Counted from the stretch's first letter, positions 1 to 7,694 are shown. The stretch: 13,275 bases of DNA from JBBQSU01 sp038234815 (GCA_038234815.1 JBBQSU010000098.1:1-13275); one strand, 5' to 3'. Numbers and translations: made by a program. The notes: a model not told the origin generated them from the letters alone.

Positions 1-388
1 CTCGCTCTGTCTGGCGGATGATGGAGAATTGCCCAACGCGCACAAGTCGCTTGCTCATCGACGCAAAGGCAGCCACTCGATCCGATCGCGCATATAGTCG
101 ATGTCCGCCACCGGTGAAATCCATTCGAGGTCGTCACTGAGTTGGGGGACACAACTGGCTCATCGTTTATTCTATTTTCTCACGCTAACACCGGCCTCTA
201 CGGGGGGGGCGCCAGATCTTGGAATTCTGGTGGATACACTGCTTGCGGGCGGAGTGAACCAGAAATGGGTCGGTCCCCAATGCCACAAACATACGCCATA
301 ACTTAAATCTTTAGATGTACTTACGCATTGCATGCACCGCTCGTATAAATCCCGTCCAGGAATTGACGAATCGGTGTATATTTGAGTT
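1..388. other. Left-edge region without a confident gene
   Basis: I see no convincing plus-strand gene here. On the minus strand, an ATG at 58 opens a frame that runs off the left edge (reads MSKRLVRVGQFSIIRQTER). It overlaps, as ATGA, the TGA stop (57-55) of a second minus-strand stretch that is open from 159. The end of that stretch reads ADIDYMRDRIEWLPLRR, which looks protein-like, but an in-frame TGA at 162-160 limits it to about 34 codons. Neither piece is long enough to name a family, and no Shine-Dalgarno sequence was seen before the ATG. No clear terminator or promoter was found ahead of the lyase gene. Confidence 0.3.
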
Positions 389-2245
389 GTGTGCTTGCGC
401 TGGAGCCAAAGTGTCCTTCGCGGATTGATATTCGCCGGCGCGGTGTTGTTATCGCTGTCGGTGCTTGCGGAGGATCAATCCCCTTGGCCGGCATCTGCCC
501 GCGGCGTCCTGCCGGTGGCCAACGAGCATCCGCGGCTTTTTTTTCGCAAGGCCGATCTGGAGCGCATTCGGCAACGCGCCGCGACTCACGAGGGGCAGGC
601 GATCGTGCATCGATTGAAGGTGTTGCTGGGTGGCGGGGAGGCCATGCCGAGCATTTATTCCAAAGCCCAGCAAGCTTATGCCAATGAGGACGAATCGTTG
701 CCTGTCGGTGCCTACACGCTTTGGCACGGGGCGGGGTTCGGAATGCTCTATCAACTGACCAGTGATGTGAAGTATGCCGATTTGGGGCGACAGTGCGTCG
801 AAAAGGCTTTTGCCGGGCAGCGTGATCGGGACGACCGATATGCCTGGGTTCATCCGGGTGGATTTCTTCGCGCCGGGCCGAGCCTGGCGGCTATTGCCAT
901 GGCTTATGATCTTTGCTTTGACGGCTGGGACGCGCAGTTTCGGTCGGTCGTGGCACGAGCGCTCCTGGACTATGACGACGCCACCACCCGCGACGGTGGC
1001 GGAAAGATCACCCTTGACCGGATGGCGCTGGATCCAAAACTCAAGCCGAGCAGCAATCATTTCGGGTGTCAGGTGGGCGGGGCAGGCCTGGCGCTGCTGG
1101 CCATCCGCGGGGATGACGGTGTGAACGAAAGCGGGGCCAACGCGCGGATCGAAAAACTGCTGGCAGGCGTGGAGAAAAACATCCGCCGCGCGCTCACCGA
1201 GGGTTTTGGCGATGGCGGATACTTCTGGGAGCATCCCGGGCCTGGGCAGATCGCTTCGGACACGGCCTTCGTCCCAATGCTCCAGGCCATGCGCGTCGCC
1301 GGCGGAAAGGATTTCATCACGCCCCGACCCAATGCCCAATGGCTGACACTGCACTGGGGCATGGAGATAATTGTCAGCGACGGCCAGCCTTATTATCCCA
1401 ATCGACATCCCAGCAGCTACGGCACCGAATACTTCGAACGATACGGGCTGAGCCGCGGGGGGCAGTTCGCACAGGGATTTGGCGCGATCGACGAGGCCTA
1501 CAAGCCCGTGATGCTCTGGGTTTATCAGCATTTCATTGAGCCGGCCGAACCAAACGTGGCTATTCCGAAGGGCAAAAACCATTTTGCGGACACTCTGCTG
1601 ATGCCCGGTGAAAAGAGTTTTGACGCGATCCTCTATCCCCATCGCGCGGTGCTGGCGCTGGTGAATTGGCCGATCGGCACCGCCCCGGTCAACCCGGAGA
1701 GCATTTTCCCTCACGCGGCCAGGGATTCGATCATGGGGTATTACACATTTCGTAACCGCTGGCAGGATCAGGATGACATCCTGGTGACGGCGTTGCTTGG
1801 CGCTCGCGGCGATTCATCGGCCAACCCGATTTTAGTCTGGGGACTGGGTCTGCGGACTCAATTCCCAGTGTTGCTGGGTCGGGCCAAGGCGGACTATTAC
1901 GACGCGTTAACGGACGGCTCGGCTATCGTGGGCGTGCCCACCGGACGCGACGGGCATTATTCGTTTGCCGTAGATTTTTCCGGAAAAAGTGGTGCGCCGC
2001 TGATGATCGTCATGGCCGGCGGGATGTCGGCGACGAAAGCCGCGGCCGTCAAAGGTGCCAATGACGTGTTGGCGGTCACCAGCATCGTGCCCGCTGGCGA
2101 GGTTTCTTACACGGTGTTGACCCTATCGCGTGGTCCGGTGCCCGTACCGCGGGCCGAGGGCAAGAAGCTAGTGATCGGCCAGCAAACGATGGAATTCAAC
2201 GGCAGCCGCCTGACTTGGACGCCAGGCGTCCCGAGTGGGAATTGA
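389..2245 (+). CDS. Secreted heparinase II/III-like (alginate-lyase-type) protein
   Basis: The product is 618 residues and starts with a Sec signal peptide (positive N-region, hydrophobic core about residues 10-25, likely cleavage after VLA at residue 27), so it should be periplasmic or extracellular. After it comes the segment EHPRLFFRKADLERI, typical of the start of alpha/alpha-toroid polysaccharide lyases. A helical domain follows, with SSNHFGCQVGGAG (N223, H224) and GGYFWEHPGPG (Y278, H282) as possible active-site segments. From about residue 430 a beta-rich half (SIMGYYTFRNRWQDQDDILV) resembles the C-terminal sheet domain of heparinase II/III proteins. Family knowledge suggests beta-elimination of an acidic polysaccharide; the substrate cannot be read from the sequence. 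The start is a GTG with no clear Shine-Dalgarno sequence, chosen because it gives a complete signal peptide. The gene stands alone. A glycoside hydrolase with a similar toroid fold cannot be excluded. Confidence 0.6.
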   Translation: MCLRWSQSVLRGLIFAGAVLLSLSVLAEDQSPWPASARGVLPVANEHPRLFFRKADLERIRQRAATHEGQAIVHRLKVLLGGGEAMPSIYSKAQQAYANEDESLPVGAYTLWHGAGFGMLYQLTSDVKYADLGRQCVEKAFAGQRDRDDRYAWVHPGGFLRAGPSLAAIAMAYDLCFDGWDAQFRSVVARALLDYDDATTRDGGGKITLDRMALDPKLKPSSNHFGCQVGGAGLALLAIRGDDGVNESGANARIEKLLAGVEKNIRRALTEGFGDGGYFWEHPGPGQIASDTAFVPMLQAMRVAGGKDFITPRPNAQWLTLHWGMEIIVSDGQPYYPNRHPSSYGTEYFERYGLSRGGQFAQGFGAIDEAYKPVMLWVYQHFIEPAEPNVAIPKGKNHFADTLLMPGEKSFDAILYPHRAVLALVNWPIGTAPVNPESIFPHAARDSIMGYYTFRNRWQDQDDILVTALLGARGDSSANPILVWGLGLRTQFPVLLGRAKADYYDALTDGSAIVGVPTGRDGHYSFAVDFSGKSGAPLMIVMAGGMSATKAAAVKGANDVLAVTSIVPAGEVSYTVLTLSRGPVPVPRAEGKKLVIGQQTMEFNGSRLTWTPGVPSGN

Positions 2246-2406
2246 TGCAAGCCCGCTGATTGCAGTTGGCGAAGCACGGACATTGGCTTGGGAGGCAAAA
2301 CGGGCCGGAACGTGCCGGCATCCATAGAGGGTGGGGGAGCGCCAGCGGAAAGCGACGCGGCCTGATTCCCGGACTATTTCTGAAGTAAATCGAGCAAAGT
2401 CTGAAA

Positions 2407-2479
2407 TGGGCAGAGCCGGAATCGAACCGGCGACACATGGATTTTCAGTCCATTGCTCTACCAACTGAGCTACCTGCCC
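2407..2479 (-). tRNA. tRNA-Phe (anticodon GAA)
   Basis: Read on the minus strand, 73 bases fold into a full cloverleaf. The 7-bp acceptor stem is GGGCAGG with TCTGCCC (one G-T pair) and a discriminator A. The D arm is GCTC-AGTTGGTA-GAGC. The anticodon arm is ATGGA-CTGAAAA-TCCAT, with anticodon GAA. The variable loop has 5 bases, and the T arm is GCCGG-TTCGATT-CCGGC. CCA is not encoded and must be added after transcription. It lies downstream of the lyase gene on the opposite strand and has a promoter just upstream of its own 5' end. Confidence 0.97.
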
Positions 2480-2824
2480 GGCAGCATGTGGGGGGGATTT
2501 TACTCGCTCGGCACGCAGAAGCAACCCGCACCTTCGTTGCGGCATAACGTGCCAAAGTTTTCTTGCTATTGGCCGGTGCTTACCCTATCTTTAATTCCCA
2601 GATTCGTTGGTCCACGCGGTGGTATGCGGGTGGGAGAAAGGCGAAGGAGTGCTTTCTTTGAGCTTTACGAATCGATAATATCGAGGTTGGGTTTGATTGC
2701 ACGGCGTTCCGGCGAAGTGCCTATTATTCCATACGATTATCGCTTGCCGAATCGTTAAAACGCCCCGAAACCGCCACCCGACGGGCTTTTGATCGTGCGA
2801 TCGAACGTGGCAATGTAGTACCGA
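2480..2824. other. Intergenic region between tRNA-Phe and the kinase gene
   Basis: Apart from the tRNA promoter at its left end I see no gene or repeat here. The open frame at 2453-2758 begins inside the tRNA gene and its product resembles no known family. No convincing promoter or Shine-Dalgarno sequence is visible for the kinase gene to the right. Confidence 0.5.
2497..2524 (-). promoter_or_regulatory. Probable sigma70-type promoter of the tRNA-Phe gene
   Basis: On the minus strand, TTGCTT (2524-2519) and TAAAAT (2502-2497) are separated by 16 bases. They lie 18 bases before the 5' end of the tRNA, which is a fitting distance for a short 5' leader. The leader contains a run of seven C bases. 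Confidence 0.5.
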
Positions 2825-3706
2825 ATGGTTGAAAAGTTGCTCCACTATGATGTCCTGGAGGTTCTGGGAGAGGGTGCGCGAAGCATCATCTACGCCGTGC
2901 GCGATCCCCAGACCCGGACGGTGTATGCGCTGAAGCATGTCGTCCGCGCCGAAAGCAAAGATATCCGTTTCATTGAGCAGGTGGAGGCGGAATTCGAGAT
3001 CAGCAAACAGTTCACCCACCCGAACCTGCGACGAAGCTACGATCTCAAAATCAACAAAACCATACTGCTAAAAGTCAGCGAGGCGTTTCTGCTGATGGAG
3101 CTGGTGGATGGCAAGGCGCTGGACGTGCGTCTCCCGCCGGGGCAGATTGCGATCATCGACACGTTCATCGCTGCCGCCCAGGGCCTGCGGGCGATGCACC
3201 AGATGGGTTACGTTCACTGCGACATCAAGCCGAACAATATCCTGCGGAACGATGCCGGGGCAACAAAAGTGATTGACTTCGGCCAAAGCTGCCGCATCGG
3301 CACGATCAAGGAGCGCATTCAGGGCACGCCCGATTACATTGCCCCGGAGCAGGTGGCCCGCCGGCCCGTGAGCGTACAGACCGACGTTTTTAACCTCGGG
3401 GCGACGCTGTATTGGTCGCTGACGGGCAGGCACATTCCCACTTTGTATACGGTCAATCGCAAGGGCGAGAACAGCTTCCTGCTCGATACCCGGATCGACA
3501 CCCCCGGGGATTTGAACCCGCAAATTCCGCTGGCCATCAGCAACCTTGTGATGGAATGTATTGCCACGCGGCCGCAAAAGCGCCCCGCGGACCTCGATCA
3601 GGTCATCACCCGGCTGGAGCTTGGCAAGCACATCCTGCAAAAAGCCAACAATCCCAATATCGCGCAGATTGAGCAGAGTCTGTCCGATTCCAGTTTCACC
3701 ACCTGA
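2825..3706 (+). CDS. Stand-alone Hanks-type serine/threonine protein kinase
   Basis: The 293-residue product is a nearly bare kinase domain. It has a glycine loop (G15-E-G17, with S20 at the third position), the ATP-anchoring lysine K37 in ALKHV, the catalytic loop HCDIKPNN (D133, K135, N138), the metal-binding DFG at 151-153, and GTPDYIAPEQ with the APE motif at 173-175. All catalytic residues are present, so it should phosphorylate Ser/Thr in the cytoplasm. The arginine of the usual HRD motif is cysteine (C132), which makes it a non-RD kinase that may not need activation-loop phosphorylation. There is no transmembrane or sensor domain, only a tail of about 30 residues, unlike the larger PknB-type receptors. 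ATG is the only sensible start and no strong Shine-Dalgarno sequence precedes it. The partner is unknown. Confidence 0.9.
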   Translation: MVEKLLHYDVLEVLGEGARSIIYAVRDPQTRTVYALKHVVRAESKDIRFIEQVEAEFEISKQFTHPNLRRSYDLKINKTILLKVSEAFLLMELVDGKALDVRLPPGQIAIIDTFIAAAQGLRAMHQMGYVHCDIKPNNILRNDAGATKVIDFGQSCRIGTIKERIQGTPDYIAPEQVARRPVSVQTDVFNLGATLYWSLTGRHIPTLYTVNRKGENSFLLDTRIDTPGDLNPQIPLAISNLVMECIATRPQKRPADLDQVITRLELGKHILQKANNPNIAQIEQSLSDSSFTT

Positions 3707-3863
3707 TTCCCGCCGTCACCCAAACCCATCTCTGCCGGCCTTCTGTACTTAAAAGACGCGGAATTGCGTGTGCGCCCTGATGCGCAGGTCAAGGTTTACC
3801 GGTCCCCTGCCCGGGCCAGCTCCCTGATACCCCTGAAGTCGCGGTCGTGTCTATCATGGTGCC

Positions 3864-3886
3864 GAAACAACGTGTTTCACGAAACA
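3864..3886. repeat. Three alternating GAAACA half-sites upstream of the PRC-barrel gene
   Basis: GAAACA (3864-3869), its inverse TGTTTC (3873-3878) and again GAAACA (3881-3886) are spaced by 3 and 2 bases. The right pair forms a perfect 14-bp inverted repeat with a 2-base centre. The array lies about 45-70 bases before the start codon of the PRC-barrel gene, where an operator or activator site would be expected. The binding protein is unknown. Confidence 0.4.
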
Positions 3887-3931
3887 GTTTGATCGGAATT
3901 CTTCCGGTCTCAACCCAAAAGGAGCATCACC

Positions 3932-5158
3932 ATGATGCAACGAATCTTCAGGATGACCGTGGCCCTGCCGCTGATGACCGGCGCATTTGTCTTGGCCCAG
4001 GAGCCGAATCGCACTCCCACCGACGCCGAACACACGGGGCCACAGACGGTGCCCGGGGCGACGGCGACCGACAAGACAACCTTCAGGGACCGGAACGATA
4101 TGTCCCAGACCGGCCGCATGGACCGGAACGATATGTCCCGGACCGACTCGTCGATGAAACACGGCGATCATGGCACCATAGGAACCCGCAACCGCCTGAG
4201 CAAATGGATGGGCATGGACATCTACGACAATAATGGCAAAAAGCTTGGTGACATCAAAGACATTGTTCTCGATGGCAATGACAACCGCGTGAGCTACGCG
4301 GTGCTGTCGTATGGCGGCGTGTTGGGAATGGGCGAAACGCTTTTTGCTGTGCCCTGGGGCGCATTGCAGCAGAAAGGCGACGACCAGTTGACGCTCGGCA
4401 CCACCGCCGACCAGCTCAAGAACGCGCCGGGATTTGATAAGGCGCATTGGCCGAACATGGCCGATCCGATGTTCCGCAAGAACGTCGATACGTTCTACAA
4501 GTACGATCGCCAGGGCAAGGGCAAGGACGGCGGCAGTGCCGCAGCTCTGGACATGGGCGACGCCACCGATCTGAATCGGAGCAAGACGGGTGACATGTCT
4601 GACAATAAGAATGACATGAACAAGGGCACCATGGGCAATGATAAGAACGACATGAACAAGGGCACCATGGGCAATGATCGAATGAACAAGGATTCGATGA
4701 ACCGGGACTCGATGAATAAGGATTCCGCGAACAAGGATTCGATGAATCGGGACTCGATGAATAAGGACCAAATGAGCAAGGGCCTGATGTGGACGCGACG
4801 GGCCAGCGAAGTCATCGGGGCCGACGTCACCAACGCCAACAAAGAGAATCTTGGTGATATCAAGGACCTGGTGGTCGATACGAGCGGGAAAGTCCGCTAT
4901 GCCGTGCTGAGCTTTGGTGGGATTCTTGGGATGGGCGAAAAGCTGTTCGCGGTTCCGATGAACAACCTGCAGAGCAAAGCCGACGAAAAGAAGTTTGTTC
5001 TGAACATTGATAAGAACAAGCTGAAGGACGCGCCGGGCTTTGAAGACAAGAATTGGCCGAACTTCGCCGACAAGACTTTCCAGACGAGCGTCAGCAATTA
5101 CTACCACGACAGCAATAGCAATAGTGGCAGTGACACGATGACGAAGCCAATGGATTAA
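3932..5158 (+). CDS. Exported protein with two PRC-barrel domains and a Met-rich repeat linker
   Basis: The product is 408 residues. The Shine-Dalgarno sequence AAAAGGAG lies 7 bases before the ATG. Residues 1-23 look like a Sec signal peptide ending in VLAQ. Two PRC-barrel domains follow, at about 87-165 and 285-375. Each has a GDIKD-(I/L)-V strand, the signature YAVLS(Y/F)GG(V/I)LGMGE and LFAVP, and a conserved tail (NAPGF or DAPGF, then NWPN or HWPN). They are clear internal duplicates. Between them, residues about 190-283 are hydrophilic and rich in Asn, Asp, Lys and Met, built from tandem repeats. PRC-barrels are protein- or RNA-contact modules; exported forms occur in many soil bacteria with stress-related neighbours, with no defined reaction. 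The protein probably acts in the periplasm as a binding or structural factor. It is a single-gene unit with its own terminator. Confidence 0.85.
   Translation: MMQRIFRMTVALPLMTGAFVLAQEPNRTPTDAEHTGPQTVPGATATDKTTFRDRNDMSQTGRMDRNDMSRTDSSMKHGDHGTIGTRNRLSKWMGMDIYDNNGKKLGDIKDIVLDGNDNRVSYAVLSYGGVLGMGETLFAVPWGALQQKGDDQLTLGTTADQLKNAPGFDKAHWPNMADPMFRKNVDTFYKYDRQGKGKDGGSAAALDMGDATDLNRSKTGDMSDNKNDMNKGTMGNDKNDMNKGTMGNDRMNKDSMNRDSMNKDSANKDSMNRDSMNKDQMSKGLMWTRRASEVIGADVTNANKENLGDIKDLVVDTSGKVRYAVLSFGGILGMGEKLFAVPMNNLQSKADEKKFVLNIDKNKLKDAPGFEDKNWPNFADKTFQTSVSNYYHDSNSNSGSDTMTKPMD
4088..4153 (+). repeat. 33-bp tandem duplication in the PRC-barrel gene (N-terminal)
   Basis: Two in-frame units (4088-4120 and 4121-4153) each begin with codons for DRNDMS. 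The first 18 bases are identical and the ends have diverged. They lie between the signal peptide and the first PRC-barrel domain. Confidence 0.75.
4613..4774 (+). repeat. Tandem repeats coding the Met-rich linker (36-bp x2, then 45-bp x2)
   Basis: Two 36-bp units (4613-4648, 4649-4684) encode DMNKGTMGND plus two residues. Two 45-bp units follow (4685-4729, 4730-4774), each made of three 15-bp steps encoding NKDSM or NRDSM variants. All units are whole codons, so copy-number change keeps the frame. Near-identity at DNA level suggests recent expansion by slippage or unequal recombination. Confidence 0.85.
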
Positions 5159-5188
5159 GCCGGCGGCCGAACGCTAGAAGAGCTATAC

Positions 5189-5222
5189 AGCCGCGGGGCA
5201 CATCCTGTGCCCTGCGGCTTTT
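5189..5222 (+). terminator. Intrinsic terminator after the PRC-barrel gene
   Basis: A 14-bp stem (AGCCGCGGGGCACA pairing with TGTGCCCTGCGGCT, one G-T pair) with a 3-base loop TCC runs straight into TTTT. It lies about 30 bases after the stop codon. It should act on plus-strand transcription; the other side lacks a matching run of A. Confidence 0.9.
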
Positions 5223-5319
5223 GCTTGCGCGGTGTGGTTAAGTGAAGAAGGGATTGTGAGCGTGGGGGATCGATGCGCGTCCGGAAGCCGAAGAGTAGAG
5301 TGGCTTCAGGATTGATCGG

Positions 5320-6714
5320 TCACGATTGATCGGGCGCGGCGTTGCCTGTCACCGTGCTGCGTTCAAAGCGGCTGAGCTGCATCGCGGCGTTCCGCAGGAC
5401 GGCCAGCAGGTCATCGAGGTCTCCGCCTTTGGTGCAATAGGCCATTGCGCCGGCGTCGCGCATCGCACGGGCCATGTCCTGGCGCTCGTGCATCGATAGA
5501 CCGATGATGCGCGTGCGGGGAACGTCCTTCGAAACCTTGGCGGCGACCTGCATGCCATTGAGCCGCGGCATGCCGACGTCGACGATAAGGATGTCCGGCT
5601 GCAAGCGTTGAGTGAGTTCCACTGCTTCGGCACCGTCGCCGGCTGCGCCGACCACTTCGATGTATGCCTCCTGCGACAACATGGCAATCAGGCCTTCGCG
5701 GAAGAGCTTGTGGTCATCAGCAACGACCACGCGGACGCGCGGAACGCCGCCTTCGACTATTTCCTGGGCCGGTTCGGCTTGACCCGTGTCCGATCGTTGA
5801 GCACTGCTTGTCTTCAACACCGCGGGCACAAGCAGCTTGACGGTGGTGCCCTGGTTCGGGGCGGCGACGATTTGTATCTGACCGCCGAGCAGGCTCAGTC
5901 GCTCCTGGATATTGAGCAACCCGAAGATGCCCTCCGGCCTGCGGTTATACGCGATGTTTCCCGGCTCGAAACCTTTGCCATCGTCGGTAATCTGCACCTG
6001 CACAAGGGCTGGCTTAGGAACGCTGAAGGTAAGTCGGGCCGTAGACACGCCGGCGTGCTTGACCACGTTCAGCAGTAGTTCCCGGCAACATTCAAAGAGC
6101 ACCGTCCTGACCTGTTCGTTGTCCGGCTCGCAGACCGGATCGAAGGAAAGAGCGACACTCAGGCCGTATTGTTGCTGCATGCGCCGGACAAGCCATTGGA
6201 TCGCCGCAGCCAGGCCGACGTCGTCAAGAATCGGCGGACGCAGTTCCGTGGCCAGCGAGCGGGAGGCATCTAGGGCTTCCTCGAGCAAAACTTCAATTTG
6301 TCGAATTTGCTCAACATCCGCCTCGGCTTCGGTTCTGCGGCGCAGCACGCCGGCTTTGAGTTTGGCCGCTGACACCAATTGTTGAAAATGATCGTGCAGG
6401 AGCCTGGCCAGGCGCTTGCGTTCGCGGGATTCGGTCTCGACCAGGTCCAGGGCCAATGCCCGAAGCTGCGCCGAGCGGGCTTCGGCCTCGCTGGTGCGCT
6501 CGCGGACGCGCCGTTCGAGTGATTCGTTCAACAACCGCAGCCTGCCTTCGGTCCGGCGCAGGCTCTCCTCGGCTTGCTGGCGCGCCTGAAAATCGAGCGT
6601 GTGGCTACGCTGGCGACGCCGGTCGGCGCTCCATTTGGCGGCCAACACCGCCGCCGCAAGACCCGCGGGGCCTATCCAGTTCCAAGGAAGATGTCCCCCG
6701 TTCGGCATCGCCAC
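5320..6714 (-). CDS. NarL/DesK-type hybrid histidine kinase with a C-terminal receiver
   Basis: The product is 464 residues from a GTG at 6714. That start has AAGAGG 7 bases upstream and lies 11 bases after the stop of the preceding regulator; an ATG at 6747 overlaps that gene and lacks a Shine-Dalgarno sequence. Numbered from the GTG, there is one possible membrane helix (about 11-27), a coiled coil (about 43-90) and a HisKA_3 H-box, ESRERKRLARLLHDH, with phosphoacceptor H107. The ATPase domain has the N-box ELLLNVVKHAG (N216), DDGKGF (244-249) and a glycine-rich lid near GIFGLLNIQERL. A receiver domain at about 327-440 has acidic D333/D334, phosphoacceptor D379, S407 and K429. No DNA-binding domain follows the receiver. 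Without a sensory input domain it probably responds through its membrane helix or a partner. It should pass phosphate to the co-transcribed regulator. Confidence 0.9.
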   Translation of the reverse strand: MAMPNGGHLPWNWIGPAGLAAAVLAAKWSADRRRQRSHTLDFQARQQAEESLRRTEGRLRLLNESLERRVRERTSEAEARSAQLRALALDLVETESRERKRLARLLHDHFQQLVSAAKLKAGVLRRRTEAEADVEQIRQIEVLLEEALDASRSLATELRPPILDDVGLAAAIQWLVRRMQQQYGLSVALSFDPVCEPDNEQVRTVLFECCRELLLNVVKHAGVSTARLTFSVPKPALVQVQITDDGKGFEPGNIAYNRRPEGIFGLLNIQERLSLLGGQIQIVAAPNQGTTVKLLVPAVLKTSSAQRSDTGQAEPAQEIVEGGVPRVRVVVADDHKLFREGLIAMLSQEAYIEVVGAAGDGAEAVELTQRLQPDILIVDVGMPRLNGMQVAAKVSKDVPRTRIIGLSMHERQDMARAMRDAGAMAYCTKGGDLDDLLAVLRNAAMQLSRFERSTVTGNAAPDQS

Positions 6715-6725
6715 GATGTAACCTC

Positions 6726-7448
6726 TTAGCCCTGAGACAACGACCATTCAATCGCGTAGCGGATCAGTTCGGCACCGGACTGAAGCGATAGTTTCTGCTT
6801 CAAATGTTCGCGATAAGTCTCGATGGTTTTAACACTCAAACAAAGCGTGTCGGCGATCTGCGTGGTGGTTCTGCCTTTGCCGATCAACTGAAGCACTTCC
6901 AGCTCCCGATCGCTTAATTTCTCAATCGGCGACTGCAGGGGTTTTTCCGAATTGCCCACGCCCACCAGCTTGCCCAGCAGCCGGTCCGACATCTTGTCAC
7001 TTAGATAAACCTTTCCCTGAAGCACTGTGCGAATAGCTCGAAGCAACTCTTCGGGCGCACTCTGCTTCATCACATATCCCTTGGCCCCGGCGCGCAAGGC
7101 CCGCTCGGCATACACCTGCTCGTCGTGCATCGAATAGGCCAGCATTGCCAGATCGGGCCAACGATAGGTCAATTCCTTCATCAACTCGATGCCGTTGTTG
7201 CCGTCGAGTGAAATGTCAATCAGTACCAGCACTGGCTTGACCTTGGGCACGGCTGTGTACGCCTCGCCGAGCGTGCCGGCCTCGCCAACCACCTCCATAT
7301 CCGATTCGCCGTTGAGCAGCTCGCTCACGCCTTTGCGCAGTACGGGATGATCGTCCACCAGGAGCACACGGATTTTCTTCCCCTGGACGGACGTTGCCGG
7401 GGATGGGGCGGAAGAGGCGGGGGCTACTGGGTTTGATTTAGCGGGCAT
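6726..7448 (-). CDS. NarL/FixJ-family response regulator (receiver plus LuxR HTH)
   Basis: The product is 240 residues. AGGAG lies 7 bases before the ATG. After a Pro/Ser/Ala-rich leader of about 23 residues, the receiver has acidic D32/D33, phosphoacceptor D78 in LVLIDISLDG, switch residue S106 and K128 in GYVMK. The LuxR-type helix-turn-helix covers about residues 173-235 (LSDRELEVLQLIGKG, then TQIADTLCLSVKTIETYREHLKQKL). It should bind DNA as a dimer after phosphorylation at D78. It is the first gene of an operon with the hybrid kinase, 11 bases apart, so they are a likely cognate pair. It faces the DUF2383 gene across a 246-base intergenic region, which makes that region a candidate target. 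The targets are inferred, not shown. Confidence 0.93.
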   Translation of the reverse strand: MPAKSNPVAPASSAPSPATSVQGKKIRVLLVDDHPVLRKGVSELLNGESDMEVVGEAGTLGEAYTAVPKVKPVLVLIDISLDGNNGIELMKELTYRWPDLAMLAYSMHDEQVYAERALRAGAKGYVMKQSAPEELLRAIRTVLQGKVYLSDKMSDRLLGKLVGVGNSEKPLQSPIEKLSDRELEVLQLIGKGRTTTQIADTLCLSVKTIETYREHLKQKLSLQSGAELIRYAIEWSLSQG

Positions 7449-7555
7449 GACATAGCTCCTATTCTTTTGTGGCGATCATCGTTCTCACATTCGTTCGCAA
7501 GGATAGAACCCCGAGCGCCTCCCGGGGACCACTCCTATCCATCTTCTGTCCCGAC

Positions 7556-7574
7556 ACCGATAGGTTCTATCGGT
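7556..7574. repeat. Perfect 8-bp inverted repeat in the divergent intergenic region
   Basis: ACCGATAG, a 3-base centre GTT and CTATCGGT form a perfect palindrome about midway between the regulator-kinase operon (start 7448) and the DUF2383 gene (start 7695). A related 9-base piece, GATAGAACC at 7502-7510, is the exact inverse of bases 7563-7571 inside it. The position suits an operator serving both directions. There is no T-run after it, so it is not a classical terminator. Confidence 0.4.
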
Positions 7575-7694
7575 CAACTCCTGATGCACAACCGTTCACG
7601 AGACATCCTAGGCTTGGGAATGTCGACCGGGCGTATTCTCGCGGAAATGTCCTCGAAGCCCAAGAGACAAGTCCAAAATGAAGGAGAATTAATC

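Noticed and set aside
363..382. TTGACG and TATATT before the lyase gene as a promoter
   Set aside because: The spacing of 8 bases is far too short for a sigma70-type promoter.
449..1714. Long 421-codon open frame on the minus strand
   Set aside because: It lies wholly within the lyase gene, shows no family motif, and is a typical antisense frame of GC-rich DNA; the plus-strand frame has a signal peptide and lyase segments.
2168..2758. Open frames running across the tRNA-Phe gene on both strands
   Set aside because: They read through a complete tRNA cloverleaf and have no recognisable product.
4613..4774. Possible CRISPR array in the regularly spaced repeats
   Set aside because: Units are directly adjacent without unique spacers and are in frame within a coding gene.
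3854..5107. Long minus-strand open frame opposite the PRC-barrel gene
   Set aside because: Its repeats (VHRILVHG-like) merely mirror the tandem repeats of the real gene on the other strand.
6747..6749. ATG at 6747 as start of the hybrid kinase
   Set aside because: It lies inside the preceding regulator gene and has no ribosome binding site, while the GTG at 6714 has AAGAGG at good spacing.
7467..7694. N-terminal extension of the DUF2383 protein
   Set aside because: The added part has no homology or ribosome binding site and would cover the palindromic intergenic region; the ATG at 7695 follows AAGGAG.
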